Below, piece after piece: positions 17,526 through 33,908 of a stretch of 64,000 bases of DNA. This DNA is from Chondrilla cf. caribensis (Eukaryota > Porifera > Demospongiae > Chondrillida > Chondrillidae): positions 1,982,001 to 2,046,000 of the forward strand of contig OZ026556.1 in the NCBI GenBank assembly GCA_964020155.1. Direction: 5' to 3'. The notes beneath the pieces are model-generated. The model had not been told where the DNA came from and did not search any database. It saw only the letters and a program-made list of their open reading frames with translations. The stretch's first letter is position 1. Each line of letters begins with the position of its first letter. The position numbers were made by a program, and so were the translations under genes.

Positions 17526-17894
17526 TGCAAGAATGTCACCATCACCATGATCCTCAGCAGTACATGTTTAACTTACGTACAATTGTGTTATAGTAAACTA
17601 TATTTAGGTATCACGTATGTGTTCATAGGTAATTAGCGCTATGCGCTAAACAATGGAGTAGTGTCTTGTGTTATGTATGTTCTTTGTGATAGGCCACGTG
17701 TAGTAGTGTGTGTGTGTGGTCTAAAACGAAGTAGAATAGGAGTGAGTGTTGTAAGTCGACCGCGTTCGACAGTTTTAGGATTTGGTTTGATTTATTGCTG
17801 CTCAAGTGAATTCCGTTGCTCGTACTGCATGAGTTACGCCGCCTCCGCACGCTTGATAAGGAAGCACCACAAATTCTGTTAAACAAACGCTACA
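17521..17894 (+). repeat. 3' LTR of the Gypsy element
   Basis: 374 bp, identical by eye to 11561-11934, followed by the CATA target duplication. Confidence 0.97.
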
Positions 17895-17994
17895 CATATA
17901 TGTGCACATGTATGTGTACAACAGCAATTAACTGTATATGTATGGGCTGGGTTACAGGATCGGGTGTCTTGTTCATACTCCACAATTATAAACT

Positions 17995-18120
17995 GGATTT
18001 ACCTCTATGTATGTCAGCCACCTTAATTAAACAAGGCTAGTAATGAGACTGGGGTTAGGTTACCATACACACAGGGGAGATGATGTACCTGCTTTCTATG
18101 CATTGATATGACGTGTTTAT
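17995..18120. repeat. Local repeat, direct partner at 19755-19870
   Basis: Both stretches contain tgtatgtcagcca and, further on, aggggagatg followed by gtacctgctt, in the same orientation. They flank the copies of family A, suggesting that the repeated unit is longer than the family A core. Confidence 0.6.
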
Positions 18121-18185
18121 TGCATTTGCTAAGATACCTTGGACAATATGTATGTTACATAATCGAGGGCTGGAGAAAATTGATT

Positions 18186-18380
18186 GAATATACTATTATG
18201 TCATTTGACCACTGAATCTGACAGCTAGTGATTACAGTACAACTCTTCGGGTTCCAGTAAGACATGGAGGTGTTTTGAGAACTGCTGTGGTCAGCTGAAT
18301 CAGTAGACAGTTGTATTAGCTCATAGTGCATTTCCATGCCAACCCTTTTGATTATATACACTCCAGTCACTTAGACTAAG
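18186..18380 (+). repeat. Dispersed repeat family A, copy 2
   Basis: Same orientation as 10822-10996 and inverted relative to 19205-19405. Shares ctgacagctagtgattacag and agctcatagtgcatt. Confidence 0.75.
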
Positions 18381-18963
18381 TATAGTTAAAAGTTGCCATG
18401 GGTTTCTGGAAGTTCAGTGAAATCTTGACCAGCCATGCAGGAACTCTGGTCATACCTTTTGGGGTTTCAAGAACAGACTGTGTAACATGCTATTAATAGA
18501 TGACGTAAGTACAATGTGTACTGTAGTGTAGTGTGTAGTGTACTATTATTATACCCTATAGCTATGTTTATTGCTTTATAGTAAGAAATCTGCAGAGCAC
18601 AAACCTATGCATACTTACAGTAACTGTCCTATATATCTTTTCAAACAGAAATGTCCGAAACTTCAGTAGGTTGGAAATATTTGCTACTATAGAAGTTACT
18701 TTAAAAAATCCAGCATTTATAATGTTTAGGACATCAAATGAATGTACAGCGCTGTACATACATGTAATATAACTCATCCACTTGTTATTTCATTGATATT
18801 ATATTATATAGCATGTCTCAGGATTTTGTTCTTGCAATACTGAAATTTTTGACCATGGTATAATACCCTGCTGTTCAAGACTTACTGAACTGCAATCACT
18901 ATATAGGGGTCATAGAAGCATTGGTTGATATTAGGGAGTCTACAAACAATGCATGCATGTACA

Positions 18964-19135
18964 GTGCAGTGGCGGTTGAACATAAAAATCTTAGGGGGCG
19001 GGGGCGGTGGTCCAGTGCATGTGCACATTGTATAATATGTGTAATAGATTCCTGTGTCCTATGTAACATTACATGTCTCCTTAAAAAGTACGGAGGGCAA
19101 TGCCCCCCCTGCCCCCCCGGTTCCACCGCCTATGC
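18964..19135. mobile_element. Small non-autonomous inverted-repeat element, family B
   Basis: The left end reads cagtggcggttgaac and the right end ggttccaccgcctatg, an imperfect terminal inverted repeat around the core ggcggt. The interior starts and ends with G-rich and C-rich runs. It shares this architecture with 33395-33578. Exact ends are uncertain by a few bases. The end motif resembles those of hAT-like elements; this assignment is inference. Confidence 0.6.
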
Positions 19136-19204
19136 AGTGTATTTATTCCATTGTTACAGTAATACTAATGGTACTTCCTAGTGTGTGTGCATATGTGCTA
19201 CACC

Positions 19205-19405
19205 CTCATGATAGCTAGCCTAAGTGATTAGAGTGTAATTACAGCAGTTGGCATGGGAATATGTACACTGTGAGCTAATACAAGTATAGACACTCAGCTG
19301 ACCTTAGCAGTTCTCAAAGTACCCACAGGTCTTATTGTAGCAAAGAGTTGTACTGTAACCACCAGCTGTCACATTTAGTGGTCAAATGACATTATACATT
19401 TAATC
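19205..19405 (-). repeat. Dispersed repeat family A, copy 3 (inverted)
   Basis: Reverse-complement relative of 18186-18380 and direct relative of 22590-22785. Similarity to the latter continues downstream past gtgtagtgtcgttacat and cctgagggtgcattcagtgt, so the shared unit is about 340 bp there. Confidence 0.8.
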
Positions 19406-19559
19406 AATTTCTCCAGGCTTCAAATGTGTAGTGTCGTTACATTATTATGACCTTGTTTGTGGGAATAGTTACCAGCCTGAGGGTGCATTCAGTGTTGAAC
19501 TTCATGAAGGACATCAAGTAAAATATACCGCTGTACTTTCATTGTGAGTTGGTCACATA

Positions 19560-20560
19560 TATACCTTCTGTCAGTGCAGTTTACTGCAAACTATTTACTA
19601 CACAGAATCCTACACAGTATACCCTTAGATGTATGGCCTCATGCAAAATATAAGGTACTTATCAATAATATAATAGGGCTTAAGTTTATATTTTACAAAG
19701 GAATAGGTTTGTCTTATTCTCACTCCACATTCATCACTAGATACATGTACGTACATGTATGTCAGCCATCTTATAGTTGAACATGACTGGTAGAGTAGGA
19801 TTGGGTTAGTACATACATGCGCAGGGGAGATGGGGTACCTGCTTCCTATGCATTTAATCATGTGTTCTTAGGTGTGTATGCTCTCATGCATTTCACAATG
19901 ATTACATAATTGAAGCTACAAGTACCTGTATTATTATGAATGCATGCTTTACATGTATTTTGAATGATCTTCAAAATTCACATCTTGATATTCAGAGTCA
20001 CCGTGCACAGATTTTTAATTGGAAATTATCCATATTGATCTGTTTATACCGAACAGAGTTCCTTTGTTCTATATTCTTGATCACTGTAATAACATGTACA
20101 AACTTATGGAAATAGTAATTGAAAATAACTTAATTATATTAGTAAGTTGGAATGATGATATGCACAAAATACAAAATAAAAATAAATCGTTGCTAGTAGC
20201 AATCCTAACCATAGACAAGGATCTAGGAAATCCAATCATGTCCTACCTTGGCACTAAAAGTAGGTTTATTTCATGGATACATTTCTATATATTCACAATG
20301 ACCACATCAATGATCTATAATAATTCAGATGAAATAATATGACCATTGGGACCTTACAAAGCAGTCTATAATTGAATAACAAACATCTTACAGTCCAGAC
20401 AAGGGTATACTTCTTGAACTTCCACATTATGTCATAGAAAAAGTTACTTTTATCCTTTTCCTCAAAGGATCAACCCTTTGCATGTGTACTGCACTTGAAC
20501 TCTGAAATCACCAATTACTTCCTCTAATGAGTTCAATTACAAGCTTCAATGAGATGGTGG
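19560..20560. other. AT-rich stretch without a recognisable gene
   Basis: A 107-codon plus-strand ORF at 20019-20342 has AT-driven composition and no family features; I do not treat it as a gene. Confidence 0.5.
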
Positions 20561-20563
20561 TAC

Positions 20564-20600
20564 ACACACACACACGCACGCATGCACGCACACACACACG

Positions 20601-20632
<32 letters not shown>
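20564..20632. repeat. CA/CG-rich microsatellite
   Basis: Alternating purine-pyrimidine CA units interrupted by CG and TG steps (cacgcacgcgcgcaca). Confidence 0.9.
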
Positions 20633-21399
20633 TATATACATATCATTTTTGAATTATATAGCTTAGTCAGTATATTGACATATTATACAATGCAACTTGC
20701 TTAGTAACTATCTGTGTTAGTACATATTGGTTATGGTGAGTAAACCCTGTCCCTATCTCACGTACACTATGTCAACCAGTATAAGTACCTCTGATAAGTA
20801 GTTCCATTTAAGGGTGCTTTCTTAGTAAGTTGGACTGTATTGTACTAGGTGAAATAGTGAGGAAACCACTGCAGTTAATTTATCTATTTCGTTTACTGGT
20901 CTAAGATGACACTTTCAAAACCTTCCACAAAATCCTTCTCTTCATTCTATAATATGTCGAAGATTGGATTGCATTATGAACCAGAGATGGAACTAATCAA
21001 ATAAATATAAATTGAAGACTTAATACTGCTACACCCATGTACGCAGTATTAATACAGAACATAGACGGTTACCATAGCGATAGCATCAACAGGCATACGG
21101 GGAGTTGACCGAAATTTTGACGTGATACCATTCGCAATCCAGTATTGTTATTCCGATACAGAACAACTAATTACTGTAATTTTTTTTCCATCTACGAACA
21201 CTGTAGTTGCTTGAGCATGAACAACGAAACCTGTAAATACCTGCCTGCGGTTCGGATTACGTATACGCGTACCTACGAGTGGTCCGTGGCAGCATCTTTC
21301 CGCCAATAAATTTCAAATTGCCAACCTAGAAAATGTAGCCCGATTCCAACTTCAAATTGATGGTGAATTGGGAAATGCTCTGTTTTTTCGAGTTCTCGT

Positions 21400-21703
21400 T
21401 TTCTCGCCTTAAGCATGGACCCTAGATGCCTTAAACTTGTAGTGATTTGTGCTTCTTCTAACGTTCGAAAAGTGCCGAAGCGTTTGCAACTCTTCCATAA
21501 CCGCCCTGCTGACGATAGGCTCTCGTCCCAAGACTAGGTTTACGGCTAGGTTTTAGTCGACGTTTCGAAAGGGATAGCTATGCTTCAAGACTAAAGAATA
21601 AGTTAACGTGTAAAACTCCTAGACTAAAGGGTAATGGTTTTGATCATGGTCTGATCAATTAGCAACTTTGTTCATATACCCCTTCCCGTGAGTTGTGGTG
21701 CGT

Positions 21704-21762
<59 letters not shown>

Positions 21763-22340
21763 TTTGTTGAGTGCATGTGTTTGTTCGTGTTTTCCATTTG
21801 AGTGTTGGGATGGATGGATTATTTACGTGTATGCATGAATGCCTGTGTTATATATGTATATATTGGTGTGTGGGGTGGTTAATTGGTTGTTTTTATGAGT
21901 AGTATGTCTGTATTATGTGTCCTTGTCAATACGATAGACTAAGTGTATTATGTATGCTTTCTAATCCAAAATTGACTTTCAACAATATTTTTATGTATAT
22001 GCTAACTGGGAATTCCCCCTATATTCACCATGTACGCGAATAGTAACTGGTTACATTCTATCTAAGTACACGTTAGGTCCATCTGAACATGCCTGTGTAC
22101 ACTACATTATTTGTTCCTTGCTTGTTTGAAGTAGTGCTGTGTTATTTAATACCAACAACTCTTATCAGTATTGGTACACTGCACTGATGATGGCCCAATT
22201 AGGCCGAAACAGTGTTACATTCATGTATGACTGGTACGTACCTTCTATCATTTGGATTCCACAGATATTAGTACATACGTGCCTGCTATGTATGTTTGTA
22301 ACACTGTCTGCAGTTCCTCAATTTGAGGGTTAGATCATAT
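21400..22340. repeat. Dispersed repeat family C, copy 1
   Basis: About 0.9 kb with a (TG)n tract at 21711-21760. Similar sequence recurs at 38930-39745, and the central part (gtgttgggatg ... gtgtggggtggtt) recurs at 25855-26040. The right part contains a small hairpin with a CTGATGA/GAAA core. No ORF of note. It may be a decayed non-autonomous retroelement. Confidence 0.75.
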
Positions 22341-22589
22341 TAAAATTATTGTGTGTGTGTGGGGGGGGGGGAGGGATGTATGCGTACATGCATCTATGTG
22401 AAAACTATAATTTGTCAGAAATGCATGTGTGTGTATTTCTGTTTTGTCCACGTGTTTTGTTTATCTATTTGTGTATTCATATTTGTGTGTGGGTGGTGGT
22501 GGTGGGTCAGTTGGTTATGTGTATATGATTATTATATGTATGTATGCATGTTTGTGGTGTGCATGCCCGTCAATATGATAGAGCCAGAC

Positions 22590-22930
22590 CCTCATGATAG
22601 CTAGCCTAAGTGATTAGGGTGTAATCACGGCAGTTGGCATGGAAATAATACTGTGAGCTGATACAAGTATATAGACACTCAGCTGACCATAGAAGTTCTC
22701 AAAGTACCCACAAGTCTTATTGTAGCAAAGAATTGTACCATAACCACCAACTGTCACATTTAGTGGTCAAATGACATTATGCATACAATCAATTTCTCCT
22801 GGCTTCAAATGTGTAGTGTCGTTACATATTATGACCTTGTTTGTGGGAATAGTTACCAGCCTGAGGGTGCATTCAGTGTTCATGCACGACATCAAATGAG
22901 ACATACCACTGTACTTTCATTGTGAATTAT
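22590..22930 (-). repeat. Dispersed repeat family A, copy 4 (long form)
   Basis: Direct partner of 19205-19550, sharing ctcatgatagctagcctaag at the start and tgtactttcattgtga at the end. Confidence 0.8.
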
Positions 22931-23008
22931 TATAATTTTATGCACCTTCAGTCTGTGCACAGTGCTGGAAACTTTTGCACAGAGAGTATATCCTTAGATG
23001 TATGGATG

Positions 23009-23010
<2 letters not shown>

Positions 23011-23082
<72 letters not shown>
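23011..23082. repeat. (GT)n microsatellite
   Basis: About 36 GT units, just downstream (in gene sense) of the last EGF-like remnant of the pseudogene at 23.2-24.2 kb. Confidence 0.96.
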
Positions 23083-23085
<3 letters not shown>

Positions 23086-23148
23086 CATGTTGATATGTTT
23101 GGGAGTGTGTGTACATGTATGTATATATACATGTGTAAGCCTAACCTA

Positions 23149-24201
<1,053 letters not shown>

Positions 24202-25050
24202 GTCTACATACTTGTCAGTGTCACTGTGCAGCTACATGTGACAGATCACACCTTTATAAAAATGTCTTAATTACTTGAATATGTATGGATTCCAACCATT
24301 AATATGCATGGCCTTGTCACCTAATGGTCAAAGAGCCATAATTCAATTGTCCTTTAAACTCTTGTGTCCATACTGTTAGTCATTAACATACATACCTACG
24401 TATTTTGTGTACATATGCCAGTAAGGGTAAAGAATTCCTATTATCATCTGGTTACACATTGTTTACTATGACAGAAATAATACTTGAATGTAGACATATT
24501 TGGTCTGTGTATACCTATACATTGTCAAATGGATCCTCAGTATAGCAGGTATTGTAATCAAGGCAAAGGAGATATGTTTTCTTCAAAACACATGCATGGA
24601 ACAAATTGTACCAGGAAGATGTATAATAGGAATCATGTAACAATAGATTTTGTAGAAATAGTTGTTACAACCAGGATGTTTGGGGCTCACATAGTGTACC
24701 TATTGCCATTAGTGTGTGGTACAAGGTCAATGTTTGTGACTACACCATTTTAGGTGTCATTCTTCATCTTTCCTTTGACACACCAGTGCTCCTGCACATT
24801 ATAGCAACATAGGGGTCTATGGCAAAGTCCAGGAAGGAAGCCACACTGGAGCAAAAAAGAAACACCAGTGAAATTAGCATGGTTTATGGCAATCATCACC
24901 TTGACTGCACACAGGTGTAGGGTAGGAGTAAGTTGGAGATTTTCAGTCAAGTCCAATTAGTGAGGAACTCACTTGATATAAGGTCAGTAAGCATATGGGG
25001 ATGTTCATGCATAGAGACAACATTGTGTTCCGTGTTCAGTTTAGGTGTGG

Positions 25051-25755
25051 TCAATTTGAATAAAATGAAGCCTTGTGTTCCCATGCAGGACCAGATTTGA
25101 CAACCACAGGAACACACCATCCAGATAGGAAGATAAGTATTCTCCTTGTCCTCCAACTATAGAAGTCCCACATAGTGAGATATACGTAGTTACATTGGAA
25201 GACAGTTGGACCTGGTTGAAGACAGCATCTCAGATTCACCAGGTCAGATTGTGACATATCCTGAATGTCATTGCCCACATTCAGACTGCTACGGAGTTTA
25301 GTATGCATATGTGTATGTATATTATGTATATGTTCCCTTACACTCTTCGCGTCCACCCGCAATGTTTCCACCTACATGCATGCAGGTAGAGTCTAGGTCA
25401 TGTTGATCGAAACGAATTATCCCATCTGTGGAATAAGTGACCCGAATGTTGAATGGTGAGAAGTTGTCCCAATATATTTCAGTCTGGCTAATGCATGGAT
25501 TTGGGATGCAGTATAGATCTAGAAGTTCCTTTGTGAATGATACCAAATGCTACAACGTCAAAGGATATATTAGGATACGAAATTAGACTATTGAAATTGA
25601 AACTTCAGATTTAGACATAGCAAACTAACCTTGGTTCCATTGACCACATTCAAGTGTTCATGAGTGCATCCAACAGAAGCTACAGATCCAATGTGACTGA
25701 TGTTGCTAGCCAAAGTTAACAATGATAACGGAGTATAAAGGATAAAGGCACTCAC
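25051..25755 (-). CDS. Unrecognised membrane or secreted Cys-containing protein, partial
   Basis: Three consecutive minus-strand segments join in phase 0 with GT-AG borders: about 25630-25755, 25376-25549, and 25051-25260. The first holds a long hydrophobic stretch (WCVVSAFILYTPLSLLTLAS), a possible signal or anchor, then glycosylation-type sites NIS and NGT and one cysteine. The second has CIPNPC and many aromatic residues; the third starts DMSQSDLVNLRCC. I do not recognise a family and no initiator ATG is clear. The third exon has a decayed copy at about 33690-33830, where a 1-base difference changes the frame, so either copy may be frameshifted. A weak call: real exons are plausible, full structure unknown. 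Confidence 0.4.
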
Positions 25756-25809
25756 AACACACCACAAGATTTGTCCAAACGTTATCCTTGGCGCTCTCTG
25801 CTGTACTCA

Positions 25810-26160
25810 GTGTATGTGTGTGTGTGTGTGCATGCATGTGTGTGTGTGTGTGTGTGTGTTGGGTGCATGTGTTTGTTCATGTTTTTCATTTGTGTGTTGG
25901 GATGGGTGGATTAGTTGCGTGTATGAGTGAATGCCTGTGTTACATATGTATATATTTGTGTGTGGGGTGGTTGGTTGGTTGTGTATATTTGTGTGTACGT
26001 AGTATGTTTGTATGATATGTGCCCTTATCATGATGTACTATGCTTTCATACCCAAAACGTGATATATTCTTTTGGTTTGGTTTCATATTTGTGTGTGTGT
26101 ATGTGTTGCATGCGTATGCATACATGTCCACTTGGGTACTCTACCTATCATTATCCTCAT
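25810..26160. repeat. (TG)-rich tract and dispersed repeat family C, partial copy
   Basis: Contains gtgttgggatgggtggatta and gtgtggggtggttggttg, as at 21.8 and 39.2 kb. No gene visible. Confidence 0.7.
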
Positions 26161-26169
26161 AGTTAAACG

Positions 26170-27835
26170 TTGTCAATAATTGCAGACACCTAAACACTGT
26201 ATGTACATTATATATATTATATTATATTTAATATCTCACGATAGATTTCACTAACTCCATCCCCTATGACATTGACATAGATCAAGGCATAATTTTTTGA
26301 TGGAAATGCTAATGATCAATCAATATATGGCATGACTTGTTGGATATTGGCTGCACAGTGTATGCAGTGTAGTCTTAACCTAAGCAGTAGTACACGCATG
26401 CACACTGCAATTAATATATTACAACAGAATGGAGTTAAATTGCGAAATAAAAGGTGGAACATGCTTAACATTGATCAATGAACTTTCCTGGAGATTCTGA
26501 TCATGAAGTGTGCTTGGTCTCCAATTCTTTATAACTTCTGCTGCAACATGTATACAAGTACGTAACTGCAATTTGTACTGTGGGAGACAACATGAAAGGC
26601 CAATTTCTGCTATGGATTGGCCTATGATTTGCCTACCAAGGATATTCAGTGTACTTGGACAACTTGTAAACCTCTCCCACCTTATTACATGACCTGAAGG
26701 ATGAGAAGTTCAGTGCCACAGGGACAATATGTAGTCATGTGACAGTCATGTGCATATGTTCTGTAGCAATGTCAAAGACTACCCCTAGCAAGATTTAGTG
26801 CTACACTCTTCTTGTGTATAGAGTGGACAATGGTAACTGGTAAGCCTTACAAGTTTTACCTGTATTATTTGGGTTTATACATATTACTACTTGTAACAAA
26901 ACTTGTAGATCGTACAAGTTGTCCACTATAATATGAGTTTGGACATTACTGCTTGTAACACAATACTGAATATAAGAACTGAGTAGACAATGCTACCTGA
27001 AATATATGATATTGTATAGTGTTATGGTTCAGAATGGGAAGTGATAATACCAACTTTCGAGCAAATGCTGCTGTAATCATTGCATTGCAATTTCACTCAC
27101 TCAATGATTATTATACATTCAGACTGGAGATGCCATTCAGCCCAAATAAAGGTTGCTTTTCAAGGCACCCAGTGGCAGTTCAACTAAAGTCTATTGTTAT
27201 ACTACTGGCCTATTAGTATCCTATAGGTAATATCAGCAATTCCTAACTACTTTAAGAGTAGAGACTATATATCAGCTAGTACTTTGTTCTTGATCATGAT
27301 CTTTGATATCTGTGTTTGCTGCCTACAAGAAGTGAATAAATAGACACATGCATGAGATTATACTTACACACAATAATCATACACCATAATTAATATACAG
27401 GTTATATGGATACATAGTGGTGATTGGAAGTAATAACCCTACCAGCTTGCAAGTACCTCGAGAGGCCTCGTGAATCCTCGGATCTGCTCAATGCTCAATA
27501 TCACAACCTCGTATTACCCTAACACTTATTAACACTAACAACATGACATGACTGATAGACTATGGACAATCATAGACATGAATGAACTAGTCATAGCCTC
27601 GCTGCTGGACTACAATTGATGCCTTCTAAGAACAAGGATTCTAGTACCTGTATGAACACATGCGAGCACATATACAAGCACACAAGAGCATTCAGGAGTG
27701 CCCTCTGAGTTTTGGTATCATTTCATCACCAGTGTAATTGCACAACACAGACAAATGTATATAACTAATCATGGATTTGCTCCCATGTCTCTGCAAAAAT
27801 TACTATTTTTCTAAGCAATTCATAGTGTTTGAACT
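26170..27835. other. Intergenic AT-rich sequence
   Basis: No supported gene. Around 26822-26932 the ends agtggacaa and ttgtccact form a short inverted repeat about 110 bp apart, a possible tiny foldback element. Confidence 0.5.
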
Positions 27836-27839
27836 GACC

Positions 27840-32955
<5,116 letters not shown>

Positions 32956-33005
32956 GTCTACATACTTGTCAGCGTCACTGTGCAGCTACATGTGACAGAT
33001 TACAC

Positions 33006-33012
33006 TTTTATA
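33006..33012 (-). promoter_or_regulatory. TATA box of the long VWA/EGF gene
   Basis: TATAAAA on the minus strand about 50 bases upstream of the ATG at 32955. A near-identical TATAAAGG is kept at the same distance in the pseudogene copy (about 24253), so the duplication carried the promoter. Confidence 0.5.
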
Positions 33013-33394
33013 AAAATGTCTTACCTGATTTTGTATGGATTCCAACCTCTTCCACATATTATGCATGGTCTTGTCACCTAATGGTCAAAGAGCCATAATT
33101 TAATTGTCCTTTAAACTCTTGTGTCCATACTGTTAGTCATTAACATACATACCTACGTGTTTTGTGTATACGTATGTCAGTAAGGGTAAAGAATGCATAT
33201 ATTCATCTGGTTCCATATTGTTTACTATGACAGAAATAATACTTGTATGTAGACATATTTAGTCTGTGTACAACTATACAAATGGATCCTCAGCATAACA
33301 GGTACTGTAATCAAGGCAAAGGGGATATGTTTTCTTTGAAACATATGGGACAACCCGTGCCAGGAAGATGCACCATATGCATAGGAATCATGTA

Positions 33395-33578
33395 CATAGG
33401 CAGCGGAACGGGGGGTGGGGGGGGCAGGGGGCCATGGTCCCCCCACTCATCACAAAGGTGGGGCCAAGAATGTCTATGTAGAGTATTGCATTCATGGATG
33501 CAATTACAATATTATTCATAAGTTCGGTACCATTGCCTTTAGCCCCCCCCTACTTGCCAAACCATTCCTCCGCCTATG
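33395..33578. mobile_element. Small non-autonomous inverted-repeat element, family B, with empty paralogous site
   Basis: 184 bp. Left end cataggcagcggaac, right end (read inward) cataggcggaggaat: 12 of about 14 bases match. Inside are long G and C runs. The duplicated locus at about 24630 reads tcatgtaacaatag straight through, while here the element lies between tcatgta and acgtaacaatag. The element is non-coding and related in form to 18964-19135. A hAT-like origin is inference from end sequence. Confidence 0.8.
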
Positions 33579-33908
33579 ACGTAACAATAGATTTTGTGCA
33601 GGTAGTTGTTACAACCTAGATGTTCGGGGCTCACATAATGTATACCTATAGCCATTAGTGTGTGGTAGGGCTCCCACAAGGTTTATGAAGAAGAAGATAA
33701 GTATTCTTCTTGTCCTCCAAATATAAAAGTCTCACATGTGAGAGATACGTAGTTATGTTGGCAGACATTTGAGCCTGGTTGAAGACAGCATCTCAGATTC
33801 TCCAGGTCAGAGTGAAATATCCTGAATGTCATTGCTCACATTCAGTCTGTTACGGAGTTTAGTATGCATATGTGTAAGTATATTATGTATATGTTCCCTT
33901 TCTTACAG

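Larger units (their letters stand above)
11561..17894 (+). mobile_element. Ty3/Gypsy LTR retrotransposon, full-length
   Basis: A 6.3-kb element bounded by two 374-bp LTRs starting TG and ending CA. The two LTRs appear identical when read side by side. Flanking CATA on both sides (11557-11560 and 17895-17898) is a 4-bp target duplication. A primer-binding site, a polypurine stretch, a gag-protease ORF and a polymerase ORF are present in the usual Gypsy order (RT, RNase H, integrase). Identity of the LTRs implies recent insertion. The two ORFs are separated by a TAA and lie in different frames. Confidence 0.97.

Noticed and set aside
22353..22604. Cysteine- and valine-rich ORF suggesting a membrane or toxin-like peptide
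   Set aside because: Produced by TG/GTAT low-complexity sequence; no start context or homology.
27019..27216. Plus-strand ORF of 65 codons
   Set aside because: Random-looking composition, no splice or homology support.
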